DNA from: Paracentrotus lividus
Lineage: Eukaryota > Echinodermata > Echinoidea > Camarodonta > Echinidae
Reading direction: 5' to 3'
Assembly: GCA_940671915.1 (NCBI GenBank)
Contig: CALNVZ010003426.1
Span: 3,330,717 to 3,394,716, forward strand
DNA length: 64,000 nucleotides
A program made the position numbers and the translations under genes. Position 1 is the first letter of the stretch. Each line of letters starts with the position of its first letter. The notes under the pieces are model-generated. The model was not told the origin of the DNA, ran no database searches, and worked only from the letters and a program-made list of their open reading frames with translations. Below are positions 45,991 to 58,793 of this stretch, piece after piece.

Positions 45991-46372
45991 TAATTATGGA
46001 CCATCCTTGGTCACGTCTGTGACTGAAATTATGCAAAATCTTGACTTTAATTGGCTATAACTCTAACAATGTTAAAGATATACTGATTTAATGTTTACAT
46101 TATGCTAACATATTTTGTTTGTTATCATTTGGAAATATTTTTTTATATCTAAAATATGCATGTTCAAGGTCAGAGGTCAAAAGAAGTGGGTCACGTGTGT
46201 GACTTCACAGAACGGCATGATTTTGAAAGTTCAATTTCATTTTGAAATTCCTGTGAGTTTTAAAATTATGAAATGTTCTTATTGCTGTGAGATATACATT
46301 ATGGACCTGCTAACCATAAAATACCACTGGATAGGAGTCATCTCTGAAATTTTTTTTTTTTTTTAATCTATT

Positions 46373-47351
46373 AGGGTACATGCAGGTAATATGGGCCAGC
46401 AGGTAATATGGGCCACCTGAAGCAAATCATGTCGTGACCGTCGACCGGTGACCGGTGACCGGTGTGAGCACCATAATGTTGTTCATATGAACTGTATACG
46501 AAAATATATCGTCGTGAGAGCATCTGATGCCGCAATTTCTCTGAGAAAATTGCTGAAAACCAACAAGGTAGGTAAAACTTACGGCATTTTTTTACCCTGA
46601 TGTAAAATTTGATATTTCACAGAATGTGATGGTGAAAGAGTGTTTGAGGGGGTAACCTCAATTGTTTTGTATATCTAGTAAGCTTATAGTTTCATTTTGA
46701 ACATACTAGCGTGAACAGGTCAATTTGTTTTAGTGAAGGGGTGCAATGTGGCATTGAATGCTTGCCTGACACACCAACATTAGTGCAGGTAATATGGGAC
46801 ATCAAAAATGGCGGAAATGATACTGATACTTAATATTGGGATGAGGCATCAATCTTTTTGCTACGATTTTTTGGGGGTATATTCACAGTATATTACTAAT
46901 ATAAATAACTTATTGTAGGCCTGTATTGACTTGTATAATGAAAATGATATTTAAATAGTATTAAAAAAAGAAATAATATACAAAATACATAACAATTAAA
47001 TATATAGTCAAAGGATTTACTTAAGGGTCTTATAATTTCAAATTATATCTTAAAGTTAATGAATTTCAACATTTTAAGCAAATTCCAGACATGGTAGAGT
47101 CATTGTATTTTTAAACATACATTAAAGTCATGTGCCCATATTACTGCACATGCCAGTAGGTAATATGGGCTATTGGTAATGACGTCAACATTTGAATATT
47201 GCAGACAGGGGGTTGGTGATAATTGTTTTTCACAAATAAAGTTTAGAGCAGTAGTTATTGATTATATAACAAAGATTAGACTGGTATCATTTCGTAATTT
47301 ATGCAAATTAGGCAAATGAGCTTAGGGGGCCATATTACCTGCATAATCCCT
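46373..47351. mobile_element. 979-bp element with AGGTAATATGGGCC repeats at its ends
   Basis: AGGGTACATGCAGGTAATAT plus GGGCC at the left is matched inverted at the right (GGCCATATTACCTGCATAAT plus CCCT). The phrase GGTAATATGGG also occurs inside (46398, 46788, 47159). The second module copy lacks it at about 49974. The flanks are ATT on both sides, while the empty copy reads ATTATT. Confidence 0.75.
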
Positions 47352-47446
47352 ATTTTATATCGTGATGTCGGGTCAAGTGTGTGACATTTAGTGGGTCACG
47401 TGTGTGAAACTATGGCAAATTGTACAGAAAATGAATATATTATGTA

Positions 47447-47770
47447 TGGTGGCCTGAAGTACGCTGAGCGAAAAGAGAATATTACGCAACGCCGTACATT
47501 TTGTAACAAATTGTGTAGCATGTACTAAAATATAGAACACCGCGCTGTAATTACGATGCCTTGAATAAACTCTCAACCAGCGCAAACTACGCCGAGATTT
47601 ACAATGTTTGATGCGATCGCAATTTCACGCTGGTTGAAGAGTTTATTCAGTTCTCGTAAGTTCACAGCGCGGTGTTCTATATTTTTGGACATTGCTACAC
47701 AATTGTTACAAAATGTACGGCGTTGACCGTATATATGTCTCTTCTCGCTCAGCGTACTTCAGGGCCACCA
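47447..47770. mobile_element. 324-bp palindromic element
   Basis: TGGTGGCCTGAAGTACGCTG at the left and its near-complement at the right, with complementary arms through most of the length (CGCCGTACATTTTGTAACAA, GAACACCGCGCTG). It is flanked by TA; the related module reads TATTATGTATTATGC uninterrupted near 50060. Confidence 0.85.
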
Positions 47771-48166
47771 TAATTATGTCTTATGCAACAAATGTGCATT
47801 TTGAGCAGTTACTATATCCGCTGTGGTAAAACTTTTATGAACTCAACCCTAATCAGTCACTGGGGTGTTTTGGTAGCTGTCAAGACTGGGGGTGGGGCGG
47901 GGAGGGTGGGGGTCCATGATGCCCCCTGTAAGATCTCGGCTGTTGATCGCGCGACCGCGCTGAAAATTTGCACGTCGTAGTGTGCGATGAAGTCACAATT
48001 TTTGTTCTAATTGACAAACTAAAGCTTCTGGAATGCTAATTTTTTGTTTGCATAATCCTTATAGGATTCCTAACAATTTTATTTGGAAAAAAATTGGTAT
48101 CGAAATAAATTCCTTATGTATTTTATTGTTTTATGAAATTTCTTATGTATTTCTTTGTTTTTTCGA

Positions 48167-48215
<49 letters not shown>

Positions 48216-51200
48216 CCAAAAATTATTGCAGAACCATTTCGGAGCATAATAATGCTAAAATGAATTAATTTCAGCCACTGAAAGTGAAAATAATCAGACC
48301 TTTATGACCGCCCCCACCCAGCGGGTCACGTGTGTGACCAATTTGTTTGCTCATTAATAATCAAATTAAAACTTGTCATGGATTCATATTTGGTGAGATG
48401 CAAGGTACATTAAAACTAGCTTTGGAGAAAAAATAATAATAATACCAGAGCCACGGTTAAGGCGGGGCATAAACTTTTTGTGTTTTCTGATCACGTGTGT
48501 GACATTTGAGGGCAATTAATTTTTTCCGGGTTGATTATCTTAATACAATCAATTTAACAACATTATTTTGGGGGTTAGATTAAAAGGAATAGAGGTAAAT
48601 AATAATATAATGACAGTAATCCAAGTAAGGAAGTCAGCATATCCATCCAGCCAGGGTTGAAAAAAAATGATATTTTATGTACCGTTTTTCCATCTAATTA
48701 TCATTTATGTTTATAATTTATGCAAATGAGCATAAAAAATTGCAAAAATCATGAAAAAAACATTAGCTCATGAAACTTCAGACATTGCTCTATTTGAATA
48801 TGCAGCTTAAAATAAAAAAGCAACTTTATTTTGTCCCAAAAAGGTTCACTTTTCAAAGAATGGCCCATTATAATCTTTATTAAAAAGCTGTAAATAATTT
48901 GATAGGCATCCAGATGTCTTAGTAACAGACAAATCTTTTTGGGGTCGGACATATATTATAGGAATAGGGCTAGATTGAGTACTTGAGGAGTTGAGGGCTG
49001 ATGACTTGTATTAGTTTTAAGAATAAGGAATGAAAATATTACGCTTGAAAATTACATTTGTATCTTGTGCCTTAACCCTAATTAGACTGGGGTATTTTGA
49101 AGGCTGGAAAGCCTGGGGGGGGGGGGGCTAAAGGGCCCCCCTTTAGATCTCGCCCGTTGATCACGCGATCGCAATATGAAAATCGACACACATGTCACCT
49201 ATGATGTAATCTAAAGAATTGTATATTTAAGTTTTTTTTAATTATTTGAATTTATTTTTAATTAATTAATTATGCTAATTTATGCATAAAATTAGAATTA
49301 TGCTGTAAATCATTCAAATAAGCCCTTGAAGTGCTCATTTTTGTTTTAAGACTCTTTGCGAGATTCTGATTGAATGCACATTAAAAAAAATGACATCAAA
49401 ATGTTTTCTTATGTATTTTATTGTTTTTGGAATTTCTTATGCATCTCCTTGTTTTTCGATTTTTTTTGTTTTTTATTGTTTTTTCCATTGAAATTGTTGG
49501 CGACATCATTTTGGTCATAAATAGCAGCAAATCAAATGATTGTTATCGATTGTGGCGAAAGTAATCACTCATTTATGAATTTTAGCTGACAAAACAATTT
49601 GCATTGGGACCATTCTTGGTCACGTGTGTGACCGAAATTATGCAAAATCTTGACTTTAATTGGCTATAACTCTAACAATTTAAAAAATATACTGATTTAA
49701 TGTTTAGATCATGCTAATATATTTTGTTGGCTATCATTTGTAAATATTTTTTTATATTTACAATATGCATGTTCAAGGTCAGAGGTTAAAAGAAGTGGGT
49801 CACGTGTGTGACTTCACAGAACGGCGTGATTTTGAAAGTTCAATTTCATTTTGAAATTCCTGTGAGTTTTAAAATGATGAAATGTTCTTATTGCTGTGAG
49901 ATATGCATTATGGACCTGTTAACCAAAAAGTACCACTGGATAGGAGTCATCTCTAAAAAAAAAAATTTTTATCTATTATTTTATATCGTGATGTCGGGTC
50001 ACGTGTGTGACATTTTAGTGGGTCACGTGTGTGACCTATGGCAAATTGTACAGAAAAATGAATATATTATGTATTATGCAATAAATGTACATTTTGAGCA
50101 ATTACTATATCTGCTGTGGTAAAAAAATTATGAACTCAACCCTAGTCAGTCTATGGGGTGTTTTGGTAGCTGTCAAGACTGGGGGAGGGGCGGGTAGGGA
50201 GGGGGGCCATGATGCCCCCTATAAAGATCTTGGCTGTTGGTCGCGCGAGCGGGCCGAAAATTTGCACGATGGTAGTGTGTGATGTAACTACAAGAAAGCA
50301 CTGTTGAATTTTCCCATAGTAATAATAATTTATTTTATATGAATTGATTATGCTAATTTACGCATTACATGAAGTCATAATCTTTGTTCTAATTGACAAA
50401 CTACAGCTTCTGGAATGCTAATTCTGTGTTTGCATAATCTTTATAGGATTCCTAACCATTGTACTTGGAAAAAATTTTGATATCGAACTAAATTCCTTGT
50501 GTATTTCATTGTTTTATGAATTTCTTATGTATTTCCTTGTTTTTTCGACCTTTTGTTTTGTTTGTTTGTTTGTTCTTTTTGTTGTTGTTGTTTGTTTTTT
50601 ATTTTCGCAAAAATTATTGCAGAACCATTTTGGAGCATAATAATGCTAAAATAAATTAATTTCAGCCAATGAAAGTGAAAATAATCAGAATTTATGACCG
50701 CCCCCACCCAGCGGGTCACGTGTGCGACCAATTTGTTTGCTAATTAATAATCAAATTAAAACTTGTCATGGATTCATATTTAGTGAGATGCAAGGTACAT
50801 TAAATCTAGCTTTGAAGAAATAATTATAATAATACCAGAGCCATGGTTAAGACGGGGCATAAACTTCTTGTGTTTTCTGGTTACTTGTGCGTGACATTTT
50901 GAGGGCAATTAATTTCCAGGTTTGATTATCTTAATATAATCAATTTAACAACATTATTTTGGGGGTTAGATTAAAAGGAATAGAGGTAAATAATGATATA
51001 ATGACAGTAATCCAAGTAAGGAAGTCAGCATATCCATTCCAGTCAGGGTATAAAAAAATGATATTTTATTTACCGTTTGTCCATTTAATTATCATGTATG
51101 TTAATTTATTCAAATGAGCATGAACAATTGCAAAAATCACGAAAAAACATCAGTTCATGAAACTTCAGACATTGCTCTATTTGAATATGCAGCTTAAAAT

Positions 51201-52427
51201 CAAAAAGCAAAAATGTATTTGTCCCCAAAAGGTTCACTTTTCAAAGAATGGCCGAATAGCCTGGTCCCTTTTTTTAAGGCATGACCATAGTTGGTCACAC
51301 ACGTGACCCGTGGGTCACGTGTGTGACCAATTTCAAAGTTAATTAATAATTAAATTAAAAGCTATCATGGCTTCATATTTGGTGAGATGCAAGACACATT
51401 ATATCTAGCTTTGGAGAAAAACTGTAATAATAATAGAACCATGGTTTTCGGGGGGCGTTAACTTTTCGTGTTTTTGGGTCACGTGTGTGACATTTGATAG
51501 CAATTAATTTCTTTAGTTAATTATCTTAAAACAATCAATTCAACACTATTATATTTCATTTAATTTAAAAGGAATAAAGTTAAAAAATGGTATAATTTAT
51601 GACAATAATCAAAGTAAGGAGACCAGCATATTACAATCAAGTCAGGGTCAAACAAATGATATTTTACGTACATGTTAATTTATGCAAATGAGCATGAAAA
51701 ATTTGTAAAATTAAGATAAAAAATGCATTTCATGAAACTTCAGACAATGCACTATATGAATGTGCAGCTTAAAAACAAAAAGGACAAACTTTATTTTTTC
51801 CAAAAAAGGTTCACTTTTCAAAGAATCGCCCATTGACTTTGTACATGAAATCAGGTTTTTAAGCAATTTTGGGTCTGACGCAAGGGTGCAAAATTATGCG
51901 TAACTCGCGAACCGAGTACCCGGGCGTCGCAAATTAGGGTTTAAAAGATGCGCAAGACTTTAAAGAAAAATTCATGAAATATCGTGGCTATAGCTTCTTG
52001 CGTTAAAAATTTATCGCGAAAGATGTCGAGAGGGGGGCCTTTAAAGCCCCCCTCCCCCCGTCCAATTAGGGTTAAAATTTATATAAATAAATATTGTATA
52101 GTACAAATTTGTATAGCACTGATGTTTTTACTAACTCTTAATGTAATCTGAGCCAAAAGCATGATTTTAGTATTAAAGTCCTTTAAAAAAAAATCTTGTA
52201 GTGTTTGTGAGATTGCATATGATGATTGCAATCATGAAAAATGCGATTAATAGGTTTCGTATAATAAAACACACAAGAAGTAGTGGGACTGTGACATCAT
52301 CAGTTTGCTCATTTGAATATGCATGAGGTTATGCCAAGAACTGTTTCCTCAAACTTTGCTATTTCTCATTCCGATTTTGATGGAATCTTCGATGTTGAGC
52401 TTTAAAAAAAAAAAAAAAAAAAAATTG

Positions 52428-53019
52428 TCAGGTTTACTGTTTATTTAACATAATTATGTACAGTGTCAAGTTAAAGGCTGAAGTTTGCAAATCGATCCAT
52501 ACTCAGAATATTTAGAGCGGACCAATTGTCTTAGGAGCGAATTTCATGGAATGAGGGGGATAGAACTCCATGATTGAACTATACCAATATGCCTCTAAAT
52601 CATTGTCAGTGAATTAGTGGCAAAATATCAAATACTGGCACTCATTAATAAGTGGTACCCGTTCATATATTCTCCTGTTATTTATATTGCATAAGGGCTC
52701 TCCTCCCATATCAATTGCTTTATTAGATTTTAGTCAACTTTAACAAATCTCTTATATCAAGGAATAATTTCAGTTATATTAAATGAAAACAATATGCCTT
52801 AAGTTCCTTGTCTGTAAAATGGTGATAAAATATTGAATATTGACACGCTATTATCAAGTACTACCCGTTCACGTCATCTGTCGCTATTGATATCGCACAT
52901 AGGCTCTCCCTCCCATATTTATGGCTTTAATAATACATGTACCTCTTAAATCAAGGAATAGATATATGAAATTAAATCACAAAAACATGGTAGGGAGGCT
53001 GATTATACAATATTGATTC
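52428..53019 (+). other. GPCR-associated segment, copy 2, left half
   Basis: Homologous to 37155-37698 plus 38690-38745, lacking the 991-bp insertion. The right half continues at 62642. The two halves are separated by a hAT-like insertion with the duplicated target CCTAGCTC. A second version of this half is at 56758-57344 because of the 4.36-kb duplication. Confidence 0.75.
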
Positions 53020-53084
53020 CTAGCTCCAGTGGCGTAGACAGGTCCTCGAATGTGGGGGGATGATTCGTGGTCCAGAGACTCATA

Positions 53085-53890
53085 TGCCCAAAATTTTGAG
53101 GTAAACGAAAGGTGTTTTTTTGTATCTATACACACAAAGAAGGGGCAAAAAATGTCGCGGGGGGGGGGGGGGGTTGCGCCGAATTTCCTCAGCATATATA
53201 ATTTCAGGCGAGCGCGAAGCGCGAACGGAAAATTTGGAGGTAAACGGGAAGCCTGTGTTTTTCTTTGTATCTATACACACATAGAAGGGCCAAAAAGGGC
53301 CGAATTTAGGGGTTGCTCGCCAAATTTCCTTAGCAAATATACAATTCCAGGCGAGCGCGTAGCGCGAGCAGAAATTTTGAGGTAAAGGAAAGGTGTTTTT
53401 GTATCTATACACACAAAGAAGGGGCAAAAAATGTCGCGGGGGGGGTTGCGCCGAATTTCCCAGCATATATAATTTCAGGCGAGCGCGAAGCGCGAGCGGA
53501 AATTTGGAGGTAAACGAGACGCCTGTGTTTATCTTTGTATCTATACACACAAAGAAGGGGCAAAAGGGCATTGGGGGTTGCATCGAATTTCCTCAGCAAA
53601 TATATACGATTCTAGGCGAGCGCGAAGCGCGAGCGGAAAATTTTGAGGTAAACAAGAGGTTTTTCGTTTGTTTTTTGTATCTATATACCAACATAGAAGG
53701 GCCAAAAAGGGCCGATTTAGGGGTTGCCGCCGAATTTCCTTAGCAAATAAAATTCCAGGCGAGCGCGTTAGCGGCGAGCGAAAATTTTGGGGTAAACGAG
53801 AGGTGTTTTTTGTATCTATACACATAAAGAAGGGGCAAAAAAGAGCGGATTTTGGGGGTTGCGCCGAATTACCTCAGCAAATATGCAAGG
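53085..53890. repeat. tandem array, about 150-bp unit, CpG-rich core
   Basis: Five to six units, each with AATTTCCTCAGCA, TTCAGGCGAGCGCGAAGCGC, AAATTTTGAGGTAAACGA, TTTGTATCTATACACACA and AGAAGGGGCAAAAA followed by poly-G. The CpG-rich core GCGAGCGCGAAGCGCGAGC is self-complementary around GAAGC. The open frames here are translations of this unit. The array lies inside the left part of the hAT-like element. Confidence 0.85.
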
Positions 53891-54307
53891 CTTGCATAAT
53901 AAAAAAATCAGAAATTAAACAAACATGCCGTACCAGAAGGGTTTATGTGCCAACTTTTTATTTCCTCTAAGCGACCGCGAAGCGCGAGCTAAAAAAAAAA
54001 GCAATTTGGGGGTCTGAGCCCGATTTCGTATCCACAAAGGGGTTATTCTGCAAAATATACCGAGAGCTGCATAGGCCGACACCTCTAATACACCTCTGCA
54101 AATATTATTATATTAAAAATCAATTATAAGTATGAATACAATTTAATTAAACATATAGGGCAAATAGACTAATAGAAATAGAGCTCTATATAATTAAAGA
54201 AAAACAAAATAATTTCCTTGGAAATGATAAAATAAGTATAGGCCTAGTCCTAAATAATAAATAAATATATAATAGATATAGAAACAATTAATCTAGATTT
54301 AATAACG

Positions 54308-54308
<1 letters not shown>

Positions 54309-54384
<76 letters not shown>
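54309..54384. repeat. (TAA)n microsatellite, copy 1
   Basis: About 25 units followed at once by ATGCGAGCGCGAAGCGCGAG. The second copy is at 58632-58704. Confidence 0.95.
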
Positions 54385-54385
<1 letters not shown>

Positions 54386-57300
54386 TGCGAGCGCGAAGCG
54401 CGAGCGAAATTTTTTAGACCTCCGTGGAAAAAAAAGGAGTGTGCAAGGCCATATCAATTCTAGTTGTAAACTTAATAGTCCAGGCTAGAGACCATGTAAC
54501 CTTGTTTTTTGATATATACAATGTTTTTTGATGATTCTTTGTCAATTCGAGGGTGCTGATTCAGGCCATGATTGCCCCCTATAAAGATCTCTGGCTGTTG
54601 GTCGCGCGAGGCGGGCCGAAAATTTGCACGAGGTGGTCGAGTAGTGGATGTAACTACAAGAAAGCACTGTTGAATTTTCCCATAGTAATAATAATTTATT
54701 TTATATGAATGATTTAGCTTAATTTACGCATAACATGAAGTCATAATCTTTGTTCTAATTGACAAACTACAGCTTCTGAATGCTAATTCTGTGTTTGCAT
54801 AATCTTTATAGGATTCCTAACCATTGTACTTTGGAAAAAATTTTGAATCGAACTAAATTCCTTGTGTATTTCATTGTTTTATGAATTTCTTATGTATTTC
54901 CTTGTTTTTTCGACCTTTTGTTTTGTTTGTTTGTTTCTTTTTGTTGTTGTTGTTTGTTTTTATTTTCGCAAAAATTATTGCAGAACCATTTTGGAGCATA
55001 TAATGCTAAAATAAATTAATTTCAGCCAATGAAAGTGAAAATAATCAGAATTTAGACCCGCCCCCACCCAGCGGTCACGTGTGCGACCAATTTGTTTGCT
55101 AATTAATAATCAAATTAAAACTTGTCATGGATTCATATTTATGAGATGCAAGGTACTATTAATCTAGCTTGAAGATAATTATAATAATACCAGAGCCATG
55201 GTTAAGACGGGCATTAAACTTCTTGTGTTTCTGGTTACTTGATGCGTGACATTTTGAGGGCAATTAATTTCCAGGTTTGATTATATCTTAATATAATCAA
55301 TTTAACAACATTATTTTGGGGGTTAGATTAAAAGGAATAGAGGAAATAATGATATAATGACAGTAATCCAAGTAAGGAAGTCAGCATATCCATTCCAGTC
55401 AGGTATAAAAAAATGATATTTTATTTACCGTTTTGCCATTTAATTATCATGTATGTTAATTTATTCAAATGAGCATGACAATTGCAAAAATCACGAAAAA
55501 ACAGAGTTCATGAAACTTCAGACATTGCTCTATTTGAATATGCAGCTTAAAATCAAAAAGCAAAAATGTATTTGTCCCAAAAGGTTCACTTTCAAAGAAA
55601 TGGCCGAATAGCCTGGTCCCTTTTTTTAAGCATGACCATAGTTGGTCACACACGTGACCCGTGGGTCACGTGTGTGACCAATTTCAAAGTTAATTAATAA
55701 TTAAATTAAAAGCTATCATGCTTCATATTTGGTGAGATGCAAGACACTTATATCTAGCTTTGGAGAAAAACTGAATAATAATAGAACCATGGTTTTCGGG
55801 GGCGTTAACTTTTCGTGTTTTGGGTCACGTGTGTGACATTTGATAGCAATTAATTTCTTTAGTTAATTATCTTAAAACAATCAATTCAACACTATTATAT
55901 TTCATTTAATTTAAAAGGAATAAAGTTTAAAAAATGGTATAATTTATGACAATAATCAAAGTAAGGAGACCAGCATATTACAATCAAGTCAGGGTCAAAC
56001 AAATATATTTACGTACATGTTAATTTATGCAAATGAGCATGAAAAATTTGTAAAATTAAGATAAAAAAGCATTTCATGAAACTTCAGACAATGCACTATA
56101 TGAATGTGCAGCTTAAAAACAAAAAGGACAAACTTTATTTTCCAAAAAAAGGTTCACTTTTCAAAGAATCGCCCATTGACTTTGTACATGAAATCAGGTT
56201 TTAAGCAATTTGGTCTGACGCAAGGGTGCAAAATTATGCGTAACTCGCGAACCGAGTACCCGGGCGTCGCAAATTAGGGTTTAAAAGATGCGCAAGACTT
56301 TAAAGAAAAATTCATGAAATATTCGTGGCTATAGCTTTCTGCGTTAAAAATTTATCGCGAAAGATGTCGAGAGGGGGGCCTTTAAAGCCCCCCCCCCGTC
56401 CAATTAGGGTTAAAATTTATATAAATAAATATTGTATAGTACAAATTTGTATAGCACTGATGTTTTTACTAACTCTTAATGTAATCTGAGCCAAAAGCAT
56501 GATTTTAGTATTAAAGTCCTTTAAAAAAAAATTTGTAGTTTGTGAGATTGCATATGATGATTGCAATCATGAAAAATGCGATTAATAGGTTTCGTATAAT
56601 AAAACACACAAGAAGTAGTGGACTGTGACATCATCAGTTTGCTCATTTGAATATGCATGAGGTTATGCCAAGAACTGTTTCCTCAAACTTTGCTATTTCT
56701 CATTCCGATTTTGATGGAATCTTCGATGTTGAGCTTTAAAAAAAAAAAAAAAAAAAAATTGTCAGGTTTACTGTTTATTTAACATAATTATGTACAGTGT
56801 CAAGTTAAAGGCTGAAGTTTGCAAATCGATCCATACTCAGAATATTTAGAGCGACCAATTTGTCTTAGGAGCGAATTTCATGGAATGAGGGGGATAGAAC
56901 TCCATGATTGAACTATACCAATATGCCTCTATCATTGTCAGTGAATTAGTGGCAAAATATCAAATACTGCACTCATTAATAAGTGTGTACCCGTTCATAT
57001 ATTCTCCTGTTATTTATATTGCATAAGGGCTTCCCCCATATCAATTGCTTTATTAGATTTTAGTCAACTTTAACAAATCTCTTATATCAAGGAATAATTT
57101 CAGTTATATTAAATGAAAACAATATGCCTTAAGTTCCTTGTCTGTAAAATGGTGATAAAATATTGAATATTGACACGCTATTATCAAGTACTACCCGTTC
57201 ACGTCATCTGTCGCTATTGATATCGCACATAGGCTCTTCCTCCATATTTATGCTTTAATAATACATGTACCTCTTAAATCAAGGATAGATATATGAAATT

Positions 57301-57404
57301 AAATCACAAAAACATTGTAGGGAGGCTGATTATACAATATTGATCCAGCTCCAGTGGCGTAGACAGGTCCTCGAATGTGGGGGATGATTCGTGGTCCAGA
57401 GACT

Positions 57405-58215
57405 CATATGCCCAAAATTTTGAGGTAAACGAAGGTGTTTTTTTGTATCTATACACACAAAGAAGGGGCAAAAAATGTCGCGGGGGGGGGGGGTTGCGCC
57501 GAATTTCCTCAGCATATATAATTTCAGGCGAGCGCGAAGCCGCGAACGGAAAAATTTGGAGGTAAACAGGGAAGCCTGTGTTTTCTTTGTATCTATACAC
57601 ACATAGAAGGGCCAAAAAGGGCCGATTTAGGGGGTTGCTCGCCAAATTTCCTTAGCAAATATACAATTCCAGGCGAGCGCGTAGCGCGAGCAGAAAATTT
57701 TGAGGTAAAGGAAAGTGTTTTTGTATCTATACACACAAAGAAGGGGCAAAAAATGTCGCGGGGGGGGTTGCGCCGAATTTCCTCAGCATATATAATTTCA
57801 GGCGAGCGCGAAGCGCGAGCGGAAAATTTGGAGGTAAACGAGACGCCTGTTTTTATCTTTGTATCTATACACACAAAGAGGGGCAAAAGGCCGATTTGGG
57901 GGGTTGCATCGAATTTCCTCAGCAAATATATACGATTCTAGGCGAGCGCGAAGCGCGAGCGGAAAATTTTGAGGTAAACAAGGATTTTTTTTCGTTTGTT
58001 TTGTATCTATATACACACATAGAAGGGCCAAAAAGGGCCGATTTAGGGGGTTGCGCGCCGAATTTCCTTAGCAAATATACAATTCCAGGCGAGCGCGTAG
58101 CGCGAGCGGAAAATTTTGGGGTAAACGAGAGGTGTTTTTTGTATCTATACACATAAAGAAGGGGCAAAAAAGAGCGGATTTGGGGGTTGCGCCGAATTAC
58201 CTCAGCAAATATGCA
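57405..58215. repeat. tandem array, about 150-bp unit, second duplicate
   Basis: Same units as 53085-53890 with indel differences. The core GCGAGCGCGAAGCGCGAGCG is preserved in most units. Confidence 0.85.
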
Positions 58216-58631
58216 AGCTTGCATAATAAAAAAAATCAGAAATTAAACAAACATGCCGTACCAGAAGGGGTTATGTGCCAACTTTTTATTTCCTCTAAGC
58301 GACCGCGAAGCGCGAGCTAAAAAAAAAAAAGCAATTTGGGGTCTGAGCCCGATTTCGTATCCACAAAGGGTTATTCTGCAAAATATACCGAGAGCTGCAA
58401 GGCCGACACCTCTAATACACCTCTGCAAATATTATTATATTAAAAATCAATTATAAGTATGAATACAATTTAATTAACATATAGGGCAATAGACTAATAG
58501 AATAGAGCTCTATATAATTAAAGAAAAACAAAATAATTTCCTGGAAATGATAAAATAAGTATAGGCCTAGTCCTAAATAATAAATAAATATATAATAGAT
58601 TATAAAACAATTAATCTAGATTAATAAACGA

Positions 58632-58668
58632 TAATAATAATAATAATAATAATAATAAAATAATAATA

Positions 58669-58704
<36 letters not shown>
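58632..58704. repeat. (TAA)n microsatellite, copy 2
   Basis: Matches 54309-54384, with single-base slips inside the run. Confidence 0.9.
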
Positions 58705-58706
<2 letters not shown>

Positions 58707-58793
58707 TGCGAGCGCGAAGCGCGAGCGAAATTTTTAGACCTCCGTGGAAAAAAAGGAGTGTGCAAGCCATATCAATTCTAGTTGTAAACTTAA

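Larger units (their letters stand above)
45991..52080. repeat. array of diverged modules with GGTCACGTGTGTGAC motifs
   Basis: The block 46005-46370 recurs at 49612-49965, 47352-47440 at 49977-50060, 47780-48760 at 50080-51140, and 50740-51250 is echoed by 51335-51830. Each module has one or more GTCACGTGTGTGAC sites (about thirteen in this stretch; a head-to-head pair at about 51292-51325). Most modules end in a poly-G/GGGCC stretch followed by GATCTCGGCTGTTGATCGCG or similar (47930, 49145, 50225). No coding potential. The long T run at 48169-48216 is specific to one module. Confidence 0.65.
50206..54562. repeat. 4.36-kb direct duplication, copy 1
   Basis: Nearly identical in order and content to 54566-58878. 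It comprises modules with GTCACGTGTGTGAC, the left half of the receptor-bearing segment (52428-53019), the left end of a hAT-like element (53028 on), the 150-bp tandem array and a TAA microsatellite. It ends abruptly at GAGGGTGCTGATTC, 60-odd bases into an inverted-repeat transposon arm. Confidence 0.9.

Noticed and set aside
53085-53890. Spaced repeats resembling a CRISPR array
   Set aside because: Units are about 150 bp, conserved throughout, in eukaryotic transposon context, with no unique spacers or cas genes.
53050-58320. Many 60-167-codon frames with FTSKFSARASRSPEIIYAEE-like repeats
   Set aside because: They translate the 150-bp tandem unit in several frames on both strands; no single frame is preserved across units.
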